A DNA stretch of 64,000 nucleotides from Pleurodeles waltl (taxonomy: Eukaryota; Chordata; Amphibia; Caudata; Salamandridae). The translations under genes were made by a program, and so were the position numbers. Positions 33,607 to 45,427 of this stretch are shown here, in pieces. The stretch covers positions 131,211,106 to 131,275,105 of the forward strand of contig NC_090447.1 in NCBI RefSeq assembly GCF_031143425.1, written 5' to 3'. Numbering within the stretch: the stretch's first letter is position 1; every line of letters starts with the position of its first letter. The notes under the pieces are model-generated. The model did no database searches, was not told the DNA's origin, and was given only the letters and a program-made list of their open reading frames with translations.

Positions 33607-34705
33607 TGCAAAATGACAAACCTTATGCAATGTAATAATGCATGCTTTATGTGTTGATATTGCATATTGACTTTTTGCATTGCAGGTATTTATCTTGAAA
33701 TTTCATTAATGCTGCTTGTAATGTATTGTTAATTTTCAAGCCTTTCCTGCAGCCTGGCTGGGTGTGGCATGTGGGCAGGGCTTGGGTCTATTTAAGGAAC
33801 CCAGCCCAGCTCTACGTGCTCACTATTCAGAGGTCCCGGTGCAGAGCAGCAGCATTTTCCTGGGCTCATGTTCCAGAGGCCTACTTGGACATTTCCTGGC
33901 CCTGTCCCCATTATCTTGCTGATCTTCAAGCAGGGCGGTAAGGCGGAGGTCGGGGTAGGCCCCCGACTCCGTTTCTAGAAACATTTGAGTTTTTGGCTTT
34001 GTGATTTACAGTGTGCGCGATTTATTCTTGGCAATTAACCCTTGCAGTTCAGATCGGCAGAGTGCACGATCATTTTGAGGCATTTGAATCTTGATGGTTG
34101 AATCGACAACAATGTGTGCGATTCATTCTTGGCAATTAACCCTTGCAGTTCAGATCGGCAGAGCGCGCGATCATTCTAGGTACTTGAGTCTTGATGCGCA
34201 GCCTGGCAATAAGGTGCGCAATAATTTCTGGGCAATTGAATCTTGAAACTTAGATCAAACAGAGTGTGATCTTTTGAGAAAAAACAAGTTTAGTCATTTT
34301 GCCTATTCTACAGTACCATTCATGAATCAGTTAATTCTTTGGGAACGAATGTCCTCATTGACTCTTGTTGTGACGTAATTGCTATTCCAAGGATTAACTT
34401 GAGAGAGTTCAATGTTCTGAGTATATGATTATAAAAAGGTCACGTTATTGAAAAGTTCCTGATCTCTCATGTTATTAGAGCATAAAGAATTAAAACAAAG
34501 TTCATGAAGATTAATGTGAATGATCTTGCTATTGTGTTCTTAACTCTTGCTTCCACGGGTCTCCTTCCCCGCTGTTCAAAACCTAAACTCCATCCCCGCT
34601 TGGCCATTCTTTAACTCTGTGCTGATAGCTAGTAGAGTTTGGAGCTGCCAAGAGATGGATATATTGGGAACAGGCGCAAACCCCGAGGATCCCGCCTCGC
34701 TGACA
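33567..34705 (+). repeat. 3' LTR of the gypsy element
   Basis: This is 1139 bp, TG to CA. It is the same as the 5' LTR apart from scattered substitutions and two fewer 101-bp units. Confidence 0.9.
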
Positions 34706-34710
34706 CTTAC
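34706..34710. repeat. Target duplication CTTAC, right
   Basis: Matches 27731-27735. The LINE coding sequence resumes directly after it. Confidence 0.85.
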
Positions 34711-35118
34711 ATATTACCATGGATGATGTTTTATTAGCTATTTCAGTTAGTGCCGGGGATAAGGCCTCAGGCCCGGTCAGGGTGCCAGTGGATGTTTTTA
34801 AATATAAAAGCAATTTTTGGGTACCTATTCTGACTATGCTGTTTAATATAGCTATGACTGGGGATATCCCGATGTCCTGAACCACGTCCATTATTATACC
34901 GATACACAAGAAAGGTGATAAAGCTGATCCCAAAAACTATCACCTAATATCATTGTTGGACTCTTCCATGAAAATTTTTAGTAGGGTTATTTTGGCAAGA
35001 CTTAATGACTGGGAATTGGATAATATTATTCTTTCACCCACCCAGTTCGGATTTAGGACAGGACTGGGCACTATTGAGCAATGTGTTAACCTAGATCTGA
35101 TCACAGGGAAGTATACTT
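34711..35118 (+). pseudogene. ORF2 remnant of the second LINE, reverse transcriptase part
   Basis: Frames read KASGPVRVPVD, IIPIHKKGDKADPKNY and SPTQFGFRTGLGTIEQCV. These match in order the RT of the first LINE (KAPGPDRVPAD, FRKGNRLDPFFY, SPIQFGFRPGVGTTEQVL). A stop interrupts the middle. The rest of the RT, with the catalytic YADD, is missing because similarity ends at about 35118. Confidence 0.75.
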
Positions 35119-35355
35119 CTGTCTGTCCTCGCAGACAGTGAAAAGCACGACGGGTGCAACTGCACCCGTCGCACCGCCGGCTCCATTCGGAGCCGGCTCC
35201 TGTGTTGCGGCCCCATTCCTGCTGGGCCGGCCGGCGCTAACTTGGTTAGCGCCCGCCGGCCCAGCTGGAATGTCGGAATGCCGGCAGCGGTCTTTTGGTC
35301 GCATGGCGGCCGATTGGCGGTTCCCGCCTGGCGGGCGGCTACTGCCGCCCGCCAG
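35119..35355. repeat. GC-rich chain of four main hairpins (MITE-like)
   Basis: Inverted repeats lie at 35119-35138 (7 of 7), 35149-35170 (GACGGGTGCA, 10 of 10, loop AC), 35176-35197 (7 of 7), 35221-35265 (20 of 21, loop TTG) and 35328-35355 (12 of 12, loop TACT). They follow each other without overlap and fill most of the segment. There is no coding. The GC content contrasts sharply with both flanks, so this is probably a short non-autonomous element. Confidence 0.7.
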
Positions 35356-37240
35356 AGTTGGAATGAGGGCCTGTGTTTATAAACAGGATTTGACAAACAG
35401 TTGTTATTAAATCTATCGCAACAGAAAATGTGAAAATGGTTAAAAAAATTAAGGAAAATCGAAGAAAATGGCTAATAAAATCTAATAAACTAAACAGTTC
35501 ATGAATCTCAAGCAAAATCTGTCCATTGGATAGGAAGTATATCATACACTCTGAAGCATTTATAGAATAATATAGCTGTATGATATTTTAATATTACAAA
35601 TACTGTTGGTAGTTTTTCTTTTATGTAAATAGACAATGAACATTATTGCTTCAAACTTGGCTTCTTTTAAACAATTCCTACTTTGAACATCACTATTGTT
35701 GATTAATGTGATCATTTTGCAAGTCTAGGACCTAATGTTTTGTTTTCATTATGTCAAAATAGACTTACCAATATGTGCTGACAGGTGTAATGTGTCAGGG
35801 GTATCAAATAGAAAAACAAACGTTTACATATCAGTCTGTATTGTGTGATCCAATGACAGACAATGTTACATGTATGTGTTTATTCTGTGTCACATTTTTT
35901 GGAAGTGTACAGGTTATGTTTCTGGGAATGTCTTTCACCAAAGTAGTGCTTCAAATGTTGTTGTGTCCTGTTGTTGCGTTGCATAACAGAGAGCAGGACA
36001 ACCCCACATCTACAGAGGAATGTTGGAATCCTGCTATATCTCCAACACTGTGGCCCAATCAGGCTGTCACCCCCAAATAAACACTTAATAGAAAAGTGTC
36101 TCGGTCAAGTACTAGATACGTTTTTAACTAGGAGGGTTTCCTTGCAGGACAAAAATACATGCCTACATAAATCTTAATTATTTACACAAAGCATAGTTTT
36201 ATTTACACTGCAGCACAGGTTTATTTTGGTAAGGTAAACCTGTTAAACATTCATACTAATCTTGGGTGACGTATGTGTTTCCTGCTGCTACCTTTTTTTG
36301 TAATATAGCCTCACAAAATCTGTGAAAAGGTCAGGCTCGTTGTCTGCCTCCACTACAGAGACAATCTAGTTAAACAATTGTTACACTTTGTCTTGGGCTG
36401 TTGCTGTTTTAAGACCAATTATGATAACCAAATGCCTGGTTATCATAGTTGATGCGTAAACAGATTTGAGTTCTATCCCTATGGATGATGCTATCATTAT
36501 GGTTAAATCATATAAGTGTGACATCTTACACACTTCAACAATTAATTGTGTTTTTTGCTGGGATTGTGCATTTGTGTACCTTGTATTTTTAATTTACTAT
36601 GAGTTAGGCTAGATGTTCTTCAGAATTAATGTTTTGCTAAAAGCAAAACTTGTAGATGTAACAAAAAACTTAACATTAAGGTTGTCTGGACTACCTAGCG
36701 TAATGAACCTTCAGGTTTAGGTAGGATGTCTGTTGGAGGTGTAAGTCACACCGCTACTTCGACGTGCTTGGTGAGTACAAGGGTCCCAATAAGCCTGGCA
36801 GGTGATTTCTGTATTAATACACTTTCTTCCTAAACTGGCTCTGGCGGGGGCTGTCATGATTTCCCGAATCCTTAACCACGTGTGCAGGTTTCATGGTTTT
36901 TAATTGCTTCAGGTACATGAACACCTAAGAAGGTCGATTGTGCACTTGTCGTTGTGAATACACTTGTTAAGCATACTGCCACTTGCGGGGCCTGTCTTTA
37001 TAATTGCCTGTATCTTTTGACCACGCTGGTATGTTTCGTTGTGGGTTGTTGCTCAAACTACATACACGCTGACTGATATTACTAGGGGGGCTTGTTTACT
37101 GTGGCTATGGTTGAGCCGCGTATTTATGCTTGCGAGAGCTGTCATTCTCATTTCCTGTTTTCTTTATCATGTTTGAAAGATTCATTTTGCGCCACTCACT
37201 CACTGCCTTGAATGCTGGCTGGAGCTGTCATATTTATTTT
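35356..37240. other. No gene recognised
   Basis: AT-rich sequence with only short frames; no motif or repeat partner was found in the window. Confidence 0.5.
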
Positions 37241-37444
37241 CTAGAATTTATTGTTACTACTAGTTGGTATTGCTTGACATTTCTCTAATTTGGCAATCAA
37301 GGAATGTTCCTGTAAACGTTGCAGTATGGCCCGTACATCTTGGATGGGCTCTTGTTCATTTTTAGAATAAACTAAAATACCATCTATATAGACAATGGCA
37401 CAAACATCAAGAAAATCAAAATATTGGAAGGCCGCATTCAACAT
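37241..37444 (-). pseudogene. Ty3/gypsy reverse transcriptase fragment
   Basis: About 67 codons on the minus strand read CAIVYIDGILVYS, followed by a LQRLQEHSLIAKLEKC-like helix. This is the block around the RT active site and the region after it in Ty3/gypsy Pol. The active site reads YIDG in place of YIDD, so a catalytic Asp is lost. Similarity could not be followed beyond the frame at either end. It is an isolated old fragment, not related in position to the gypsy element upstream. Confidence 0.7.
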
Positions 37445-39152
37445 ACAAAGTGAGAATCAAATCCACAGACAAAAAGACATGCAATCTCGCTCAAGAAGAG
37501 TGGAACAAACGACCCTAATAAAAAGGAAAAACAGGGAAGCCTGAAAAACTAGTATTCGTAAAGTGCAGAGTGCGATCCAAATGATACTGAGTTCATACAA
37601 TGAAGTAAAGAACTGCCTCACTCAGATAATATGAAACAAAGAATATACAACATATGTCGGCGAAGTCTGCTGACAACATTATCGTAAACATGCCCTCAGA
37701 TGAATGGCACTTTGTATGTAGGTTGCTACCACATAACAAGGATGGAGTAAAGATAATAATTGTATAGAAAGCATCCCCTGCCTGCATTACCTACAGTTAG
37801 CTTGTCTTAAAATGGGGTTTCAATGACACTTCCTCTATAAAAAAAAAAAAAAAAAAAAAAACTAAGTGCATAATACACTGACAGGAAAGAAAGTCACAGG
37901 GGCATAAGGAATGTTGTTAAAAAATTAACCAAGTTTTGGGAAAGCAACCGAAGGTTACAGTATTCAGCCTTAGTCTTGTCAGTAAGCATCTACAGTGGAT
38001 GTTTGAGACCTAGGAAATTTAAGGTTTCATACTAGCTGGGGTACTAAAAGCTTCCCAGATTGAAAACAAACTCTCTCAGCATTACAGTAAGCAAAGATGG
38101 AGGCCTTTAAAGGTGTTTTGCTACCTACAGAGAGAACCACTGTACAGATCTAGCAATTGAAAGATGCAGCAAACTTCTTTTAAATTCAAACTCAGGCATT
38201 TAAAACATGCCTTTTAAAAAAGTACTTGATTCTTTAACCCCTTAGATGCTGACCCCTCCCCCCAGGCAACACACCACCAGTGCTGATCCCTTTTTTTTGG
38301 CTATTTCAGGTAATTCACACCTAGGGCTCCATAACTTTTTCCACATAAGCTATCCACACCAAATTTGTGTCCTTTTTCCCAAAATCCTAGGGATTCTAAA
38401 GTTACCCAGTGTTTGTCATTTCCCCCGGTGGGGACTGAGAAATTAGCCAAAATACAGATAAAATGTGTTTTTGGGGGTAAAATGGGAAAAAAGTGCTGCA
38501 GCAGAAAGCATCTGGGATTTCCCTGCAAACAGCATCAATGAAGGGTTTGCAGTACTAAAATCACCACAGGCAAACTAGAATAAGAAAAACAAAAAATTAA
38601 ACGCAGTTTTGTTATTTTACTGGGAGATGCCCTGTTTTTCCTATTGTTTGTGCTTTCAATCTCCTTCCAATTAGTGACAGAAATAGGTATGAAACCAATG
38701 GTGGAACCTGGAAAGCTATACATTTCTGAAACGTGGATAACATTCCAAATTCAGCAAAGGTTCATTTGTGTTTATTCTTCAAGGTTTTACTATAGAAAGT
38801 AGGAGTTCAAATAAAAAACAATATTGAAATTGAGTTGCAAAAACAGCCATTTTTGTTAACATTTTCTTCTGTAACTTTTTCCAGCTATGGCACATTTTCA
38901 AAAGCAATACATTGTTACCTCCGCTGGGCCCTTCTGGTTGTGGGGATGTTTAGGGCTTGTAGGTTCACCAAGAACCCAAGGTACCCAGAGCTAATAAATG
39001 AGCTGCACCTTGTAATGGGTTTTCATTGTGTACAGGGTACACAGCAATTCATTTAGTAAAATATAAAGAGTGAAAAGTAGGTATCAAGGAAACCTTTGTA
39101 TTTCCGAAATGGGCACAAGATATAGAGTTTAGAAGCAGTGGTTATTTGGGTA
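37445..39152. other. No gene; poly(A) run and possible dispersed repeat
   Basis: A 23-base A run lies at 37839-37861. The part from about 38230 to 39150 has the look of an old interspersed repeat, but no ends or coding motif were found. Confidence 0.4.
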
Positions 39153-40860
39153 TGGGGTCTCTAATAGGCAGAGTTATACACCCTTGTCCAAGTAGGGACA
39201 ACAATCCTAATCAGGGTAAACCAGACATAATCCAAATTATTCTGTGCCCACCTTCTGGTAGCTTGGCACTGAGCAGTCAGGCTTAACTTAGAACCCAATG
39301 TATAAATTATTTGTGCAATAAATCATACAGTAACACAGTGAAAACACCACAAATGTTTAGAGAAATAGATAATATTTATCTTAATATAATACTGTTAAAA
39401 CAATGAAAGTCCCATGTATACAAGCAATGTTATGAAGTTTTAAAGATTAAATCCAATTAAAGCACCTAGAAACACAATAGCTCCAACTGGGGCTATCATG
39501 GCATTGTTGAAGGAGTCGTTTCCAACAATCCGACTCCACCGGTGCCGGTAACAGAGTCACATGGACCCCCAGGTACAGTACCTTTGAAAACAAAGAAAAA
39601 GCTTTATCCAAGCCTTTAGAGAGCACCTTTGGGGAAGGCAGAGCCCTTCTCAGCAAAGTCAGAGGCCAGCAAGGCAGCAGGGCAACAGCAGGGCAGCAGT
39701 CCTTCTAAGCAAAACAGTCCAGATGAGTACTTTGGGCAGCCAGGCAGGTCCTCTTGACAGGTTTCAGGTGTAGGTCCAGAAGTGTCTTAGTTGGCGGGGT
39801 CAGAGACCCAGTTTATATACCCACAAATGCCTTTGAAGTTGTGGAGACTTCAAAGAGTGGTTTTGAAGTGCATAAGTTCCCCTTTTAGTGCAGTCTTGCC
39901 TGCACGGTCCCAATAGGAGGTTTGACAGTCTTTTGTGTGAGCCTTTTTAATGTAAGTGTCAGGCCCTCCACACTTCCGGCCCAGGAAGACCCATTCACTA
40001 TGCAGAGGAGTGCAGGTGTGACTGAGTGTCCTGTGTTTGTGGTTGTCTGGGTGAAATTCACAAGGGAGCTGTAAACCAGCCTAGACGTGGATTAGAGACA
40101 GGCTGTAAGGCCCAGATGTTTTTTAAGTGGAGAGAAATCCTCACTTTCTAAAAGTGGCATTTCTAAAATAGTAATATAAAATCCAACTTCACCAATAAGC
40201 AGGATTTTCTATTACTATTCTTGCCATAATAAATATGACCTGGTTACCCCTTCAGATCAGAATCTACCACTCAAAAAATATATGAGGGCATACCTAATGC
40301 TATTCTATGAAGGGAGCAGGCCTCGCAGTAGTGGAAAACAGATTTAGGAGTTTTTCACTGCCAGGACATATAAAACGCATGTGTACATGCCCTGCCTATT
40401 ACCTAGATAGCACCCTGCCCTATGGGTTAACTAGGGCCTACCTTAGTGGTGACATATGTAGAACAAGGGGAGTTTACAGCTTGGCAAGTACTTTTAAATG
40501 CCAAGTCAAAGTGGCAGTGAAACTGCACACACAGGCCTTGCACTGGCAGGCCTTAGACATGGTTAAGGGGCTTCTTGGGTGGGTGTCACAATCAGTGCTG
40601 CAGGTCCACTAATAGTGTTTAATTTACAGGCCCTGGGCATAGGTAGTGCACTTTACTAGGGACTTATAAGTAAATCAAATATGCCAATAGGGGATGAACC
40701 AATGTTACCTTGTTTAAGGGAGACATCATATGCACTATAGCACTGGTTAACAGTGGTAAAGTGTGCAGAGTCCGAAAACCAGCAAAAACAGTGTCACTAA
40801 AGTGGAGGGAGGTAGGCAAAATGTTGAGGGATGACCACCCTAAGGCTGTCAGGTCTAACA
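39153..40860 (-). repeat. Candidate solo LTR, minus orientation
   Basis: Read on the minus strand the segment starts TGTTAGACCTGACAGCC (from 40860) and ends GAGACCCCA (at 39153), so it runs TG to CA over 1708 bp. A TATATAAA-type box lies on the minus strand at about 39813-39822 and is followed by a GC-richer part. There is no coding region and no second copy in the window. The flanks GGGTA (left) and GGGGT (right) do not give a clean 5-bp duplication. LTR identity is therefore likely but not proven. Confidence 0.5.
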
Positions 40861-42498
40861 GGGGTCCTCATACAGGCATGTAAATTACAGGACATTTCTC
40901 ATAATGACTTCTTTCTTAAAGGTTGTCTTACAGTTGGAAGGCCTAAATGCAGAGATAGACAAAACCAGGTTATTTAGTGATAGATAATTTTGATGTCCCC
41001 ACAATGCATTTTGGGCCCTTCCCTATTGCGGCCAATTGCCCACCCACACAATTGAGGCAACATTTTTCTCTGGAGACTTAGGGGAATGCTGGGTGGTGGG
41101 AAATGTGTGGCTGCCTGAAAATTGCAGGACTTTCTCTCATGGAAATGTAAGGAAAATGTGTTTTTTAACCAAAGTTTGTGATTTGCAGGGGATTCTGGGT
41201 GGAGAAAAACTGGTGAGAGTCCCTAGTACTGGTACTAGTAAAGTTAATCCACCACTCACACTGGTTGGTTTTAGCACCTCCAGAAATTCTGGTTTCAAAG
41301 CATAAATATCTGAATATTGAAACCAAGCCTTCTGAAGGTGAGTTATAAAGCCTCTTGACGGCCCCAACCACTTTATGGTCCATTCACACACCATTCACGC
41401 ACAACACTTTCATACCACCAGCCAAAGGGCCCAATCCAACCGATCATTGCACTTACATCAACTTCCCACCGCCAGACAGCCAGACAAGGGCCCATCACAT
41501 TCATATGCCACAGGGCAGAATAAGTTTGACTACGTTTTACCACCTGTCAAGTAACCGCCTTGTTCTTCTTGAACATTACCGAACGCATGCGTAAGGAACC
41601 TTTACTAATGGCTCCCGTGACAGCGACATGAGCCTCTGGAAGACATGTCTTTCATGCTCCGGTGGCACTGGCAGCTAAATTTAGTGCCAGCTCAGGGGGA
41701 AACAAAGTGGTGCACCATATGTTTTTAAATATGGCACATCCCTAAATTTCAAAATTGACATGGTGCTGCAAATTTTGTCACTGCCCCGCACTGAGACATT
41801 TTTTTGTAAATCTGGGCCTTACTGTGCTTAATCCACCTCCTTTCAGTTTGTGAATGTAAGTTGGGGGTGTCCGAGTATGCCTTGTGAGGCCTATTCTTCG
41901 AAATGAGCAAGCACTTCTACTGTTGAAACTAAGGCAGACATGATGGTGAATACTACCTAAGGTCTCTAAACTAAAAAGGCACACAAATATCACATGGGAC
42001 TCATTCGCCAACACTTCTACTTTTGCTATGAAAGTGAAGCTACAAATTGAGTTTGCACACTTTTAAAGAAGTACAAATTTTGGTGAATATGTCCCACAGG
42101 GCATTTGTTTGACGTATTACACTTATTCTGGTTCTTGTTGGTAATCCGGGTGGTTCTTGTGTAGCATACATCAGTTCCATAATACGCAATTCAAAATTCA
42201 TTTAGCCACACAGGGTACTCCATGACAACGTGACACATGTTCTGACCACTAGTATGTGCAGTGTGGAGACTATAATGCATGTTTATCATCGAACAGAACA
42301 CCTACCACGCTCTGACAGCGAATAAAGGTGTCAAACAAGCCATAAGGAAGTCCATGATTTTCAGAAGTAGATAAAGTAAAATTCTGTGACTGCTTGCCTA
42401 GCAAAGTAATAGCCCATGGAGGTTAGGTATCTATGCACGGCCATTGAAAAGGTTACGCAAGAGCAGCTTCACCTCACTCAATTTCCCAGAAGTTTGCT
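40861..42498. other. No gene recognised; hairpin-rich repeat fragment inside
   Basis: Apart from the repeat fragment at about 41640-41821, nothing could be assigned. Frames are short and overlap on both strands. Confidence 0.45.
41640..41821. repeat. Fragment of a hairpin-rich MITE-like repeat
   Basis: The right end reads TTTTTTTGTAAATCTGGGCC, the reverse complement of the GGCCNNATTTACAA type end seen at 7739 and 8260. Inside are short inverted repeats (GGCACT...AGTGCC at about 41664-41689, and one around the ATATGTTTTTAAATAT loop at about 41718). It is probably a member of the same broad class as 7738-8275. Confidence 0.4.
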
Positions 42499-43073
42499 TT
42501 AGTATGATACAACATAAAGCAAGTAGGAAATCACAGGGCTGGCTGAGATGGGCACTGGGGACAGTAGACACAATGCTCCTGCCTCTCCCTGCTTCGAGCA
42601 TACTTTACATCGAAACATGGTTGATGGTTTTGGGTGTTTTAGGAATGCGATCAGCAAAGTGTGACTCCTGCAGCCTTGCCACATCCTCCAGAACATTTGA
42701 AGTGGAGGCTGCTGCTTCTGTAGCAGCAGTGAGTCTTTTAATCACAGACAACTGAAAGTCAAGGAAAAACACGAGTCTTCCTGTCGCCTGACGATAAAAA
42801 AGATTCACATTGTATGTTGCCATTTGGATCATGTGGGTAAACAGTTTCTTGTGCCGAATGCAAGTTTTATTACACAAATTGTATAGTTGCCATTGAAATG
42901 CAACATGCACTGCAACAGCAAAAAACAAACTGCTCATATATGGTACGAAGATGGGGGTTACCCATACCATGCAAGTTGTCCACTATGACTGCAAAGTGGG
43001 TTTCTTCACTAACCCCATTTTGAGCGTAAGACCCTAAAATATCTTCAACTCCACCAACAAAGTGGGAGTCCAC
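42499..43073 (-). pseudogene. piggyBac-type transposase remnant, C-terminal part
   Basis: On the minus strand the frames read KKLFTHMIQMATYNVNLFYRQ, then LDFQLSVIKRL, then a RIPKTPKT-like segment followed by CKVCSKQG. This order fits the end of piggyBac-family transposases: the last part of the catalytic domain with KKLFxH, then the PxTP-like linker, then the start of the Cys-rich zinc finger. The pieces lie in different frames. The zinc finger keeps only its first CXXC, and the catalytic aspartates are not visible, so it is inactive. The frame upstream (to 43073) may be part of the same gene but has no clear motif. Confidence 0.58.
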
Positions 43074-43157
43074 TCTTGTGCCCTGGAACGGGGTCCTAGA
43101 GTGCCGCCATACTTTCTCAGGGTTGTACGACGGAACACCGATTTCCTAAACAACTAG

Positions 43158-44125
43158 TGCCTTAACAACGAGGTCGGAACACCGACCTCGTTGCTACTAC
43201 TAATGATTTTACACGAATGCCTTAACAACGATTTTCGTTGTAAAGGCATTCCTGATAAAAGCATTACCCCCCAACCCCACCCCAAAACCTAAAACCCCCT
43301 GACCCCCCACCCCCTCCCCAAAACCAAAAACGCCCCACCCCCCCAACCCCACCCCAAAACCTAAAACCCCCTGATCCCCCACCCCCTCCCCAAAACCAAA
43401 AACGCCCCACCCCCCAAACCCACCCCAAAACCTAAAAACCCCTAACCCCCACCCCCTCCCCAAAACCAAAAACGCCCCACCCCCCCAACCTCACCCCAAA
43501 ACCTAAAACCCCCTGACCCCCCACCCCCTCCCCAAAACCAAAAACGCCCCACCCCCCCAACCCCACCCCAAAACCTAAAACCCCCTGACCCCCCACCCCC
43601 TCCCCAAAACCAAAAACGCCCCAACCCCCAACCCCACCCCAAAACCTAAAACCCCCTGACCCCCCACCCCCTCCCCAAAACCAAAACGGCCCACCCCCCC
43701 AACCACACCCCAAAACCTAAAACCCCCTGATCCCCCACCCCCTCCCCAAAACCAAAACGGCCCACCCCCCAACCCCACCCCAAAACCTAAAACCCCCTGA
43801 CCCCCCACCCCCTCCCCAAAACCAAAAACGCCCCACCCCAAAACCTAAAACCCCCTGACCCCCACCCCCTCCCCAAAACCAAAAACGCCCCACCCCCCAA
43901 CCCCACTCCAAAACCTAAAACCCCCTAACCCCCCACCCCCTCCCCAAAACCTAAACCCACCACTTGCCTTAGTCGACCCCTTCTCACCTGCGTCGTCCTC
44001 CTTCACCAACTCCCTTCTTTGTACCTTAACCATGCATGTTCGTTGTTCAGAACCTACGTAGTTAAGGCACAAAATAACGGAGTCGTGGTTAAAAAAAGCA
44101 TTTTGGTTTTTCGTTAACCACGACT
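43158..44125. mobile_element. Hairpin-bounded element carrying a C-rich minisatellite
   Basis: GTGCCTTAACAAC at 43158 is matched inversely by GTAGTTAAGGCAC ending at 44071 (12 of 13). Just inside the left end are two strong hairpins: 43166-43193 (12 of 12, loop AACA) and 43215-43251 (16 of 17). Another lies at the right: 44081-44092 with 44114-44125 (12 of 12). The minisatellite fills the middle. The shared AACAACG and GGCATT words suggest one element built of related palindromes. There is no coding. Confidence 0.5.
43262..43958. repeat. C-rich minisatellite, 71-bp unit, about ten copies
   Basis: The marker AAAACCTAAAA begins at 43284, 43356, 43427, 43498, 43570, 43641, 43712, 43782, 43840 and 43910, with periods of 70-72 bp except one of 58. 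All C runs lie on the plus strand and G runs of four or more on the minus strand, so the minus strand has high quadruplex potential. The long Gly/Phe/Trp-rich frames on the minus strand are products of this repeat. Confidence 0.92.
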
Positions 44126-45427
44126 TTCGTAAAAAAAAAGTCGTAAAAAAGGATGTTTCCCCTTTCTCAGAAATTGTTCGGCATGCACATTTGTTTGCTG
44201 CACAATTTGCTGAAGAAAGTCAACATCCAAGAAGAGATAGATGTAGTCAGTTGGCAAAAAGTTGCCATATCAACTTTACATCCAGGGTCACCAGTAAAAG
44301 GTAGAATTTGGGGCTAAGCTAAATTGCAGGGCTGCCAAGAGAGCACTCTGTCTGTGCTTGCTGCTGCACATACCTGCTCGCTGGGTTGGGCTAACCAGCC
44401 CATGTCAGGAGGGCCGACCCCGCCATTTTATTTTTTATCGTGCCCCCAGAGGGGAAAACCATTGATTTAAAAAAAAAAAAAATGTCCCTGCAGGGAAGGG
44501 TGTTGCCTACTTACGCAGGGGCTGACCTTCCCAAACAAATCCTTGGGGCCTAGGGCCATTTCCTAGATGTTGATCACAACTGCAGTGCCAGGAAATGGTG
44601 CCAGGAAGGCATAGATGGAAAGGGGAGACATTCCCCTTTCTAGCAATGCCTCCCTGGTATCTGGGGAAGCCGTGTTGGCATTTTTTCTCCATCAGAGAGA
44701 GGAAGGTCACCTGCTCCTCAATCCTCCAGTGGGGAAAACTGTGACTTCAGCCTGTCTCGAGGAGTGCTGATGTCACAGACGGGCAGGAGCTGGGAGCAGG
44801 ATGAGACGCAGAAGCTCTTCTGCATCTACCGAAATCATTAAAAAAAAAAGCAAAGCACCAGAGGATTTTTTAAAGCCCTCCCTGGTGTCGGCCAATGAAT
44901 GTGGCCTGCACTAGGGAGGGTGTGTGTGTGTCGGCCATTGGACGACACACGCACCTAGGGGGTTACTATCAATTAGGACTCCCTAATATAGACCTGTGGT
45001 ACACTAGATCTGCCTGTTTTCTCACTCTCTGTTATACTCTCTTTGTTCGTACTTTCTCTCAGCGACAGGACACCCTATGTGGTGGCAATTGTGCTTTATA
45101 AAAGTGTTGACATATATGACAGCCACAGAGTCTCCAGCACTTTATCTAATTAAATACAATCTGTTAGAACCAAACAATTAAAATTATTTTTCTCCTTTAT
45201 CTAGGCATTCATCCATAAAAGAAGTGACTAATGCTTGATTTGATCACTGATGTAACTGATCCTCAGCTCTGAATGACACAGATAAAGGAAAGCGCTCAGA
45301 AGCAAGGCCAGCAATCTTTTAATGAACCCGTTCTCAATCCTCTGTCTGGCTGGATAGTCCTTCACACCCAATAGGCCTGAACAGTAAGTAGCTATTGACC
45401 ATCATTTAGCATAGTATACTACAATTA
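44126..45427. other. No gene recognised
   Basis: Contains an A run near 44470 and scattered short frames only. Confidence 0.5.

Larger units (their letters stand above)
27736..34705 (+). mobile_element. Ty3/gypsy LTR retrotransposon with chromodomain (sushi-like)
   Basis: Two LTRs (27736-29085 and 33567-34705) both run TGTCAACACC to CTGACA and enclose gag and pol. A 5-bp duplication CTTAC lies outside. The domain order is protease, RT, RNase H, integrase, chromodomain, which marks a chromovirus of the vertebrate sushi type. Primer binding is by self-complementarity rather than a tRNA. Both ORFs are broken and the LTRs differ by several percent, so it is inactive and not recent. It lies inside the second LINE in the same orientation. 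Confidence 0.92.
24225..35118 (+). mobile_element. Second LINE (related CR1/L2-like family), decayed and split by a gypsy insertion
   Basis: The 5' part covers about 24225-27735 (139-bp monomers, UTR, ORF1, endonuclease part of ORF2). The 3' part covers 34711-35118 (reverse transcriptase part of ORF2). The gypsy element 27736-34705 sits between them. The UTR after the monomers (about 24785-24860) is clearly similar to that of the first LINE (about 16125-16205), and the ORF1 segments match. Many stops and frameshifts show it is older than the first LINE. The 3' end is missing: similarity stops at the hairpin element starting about 35119. The left edge is approximate. Confidence 0.8.

Noticed and set aside
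43209..44072. Several Gly/Phe/Trp-rich frames on minus
   Set aside because: Direct products of the 71-bp C-rich minisatellite; no start context or unique sequence.
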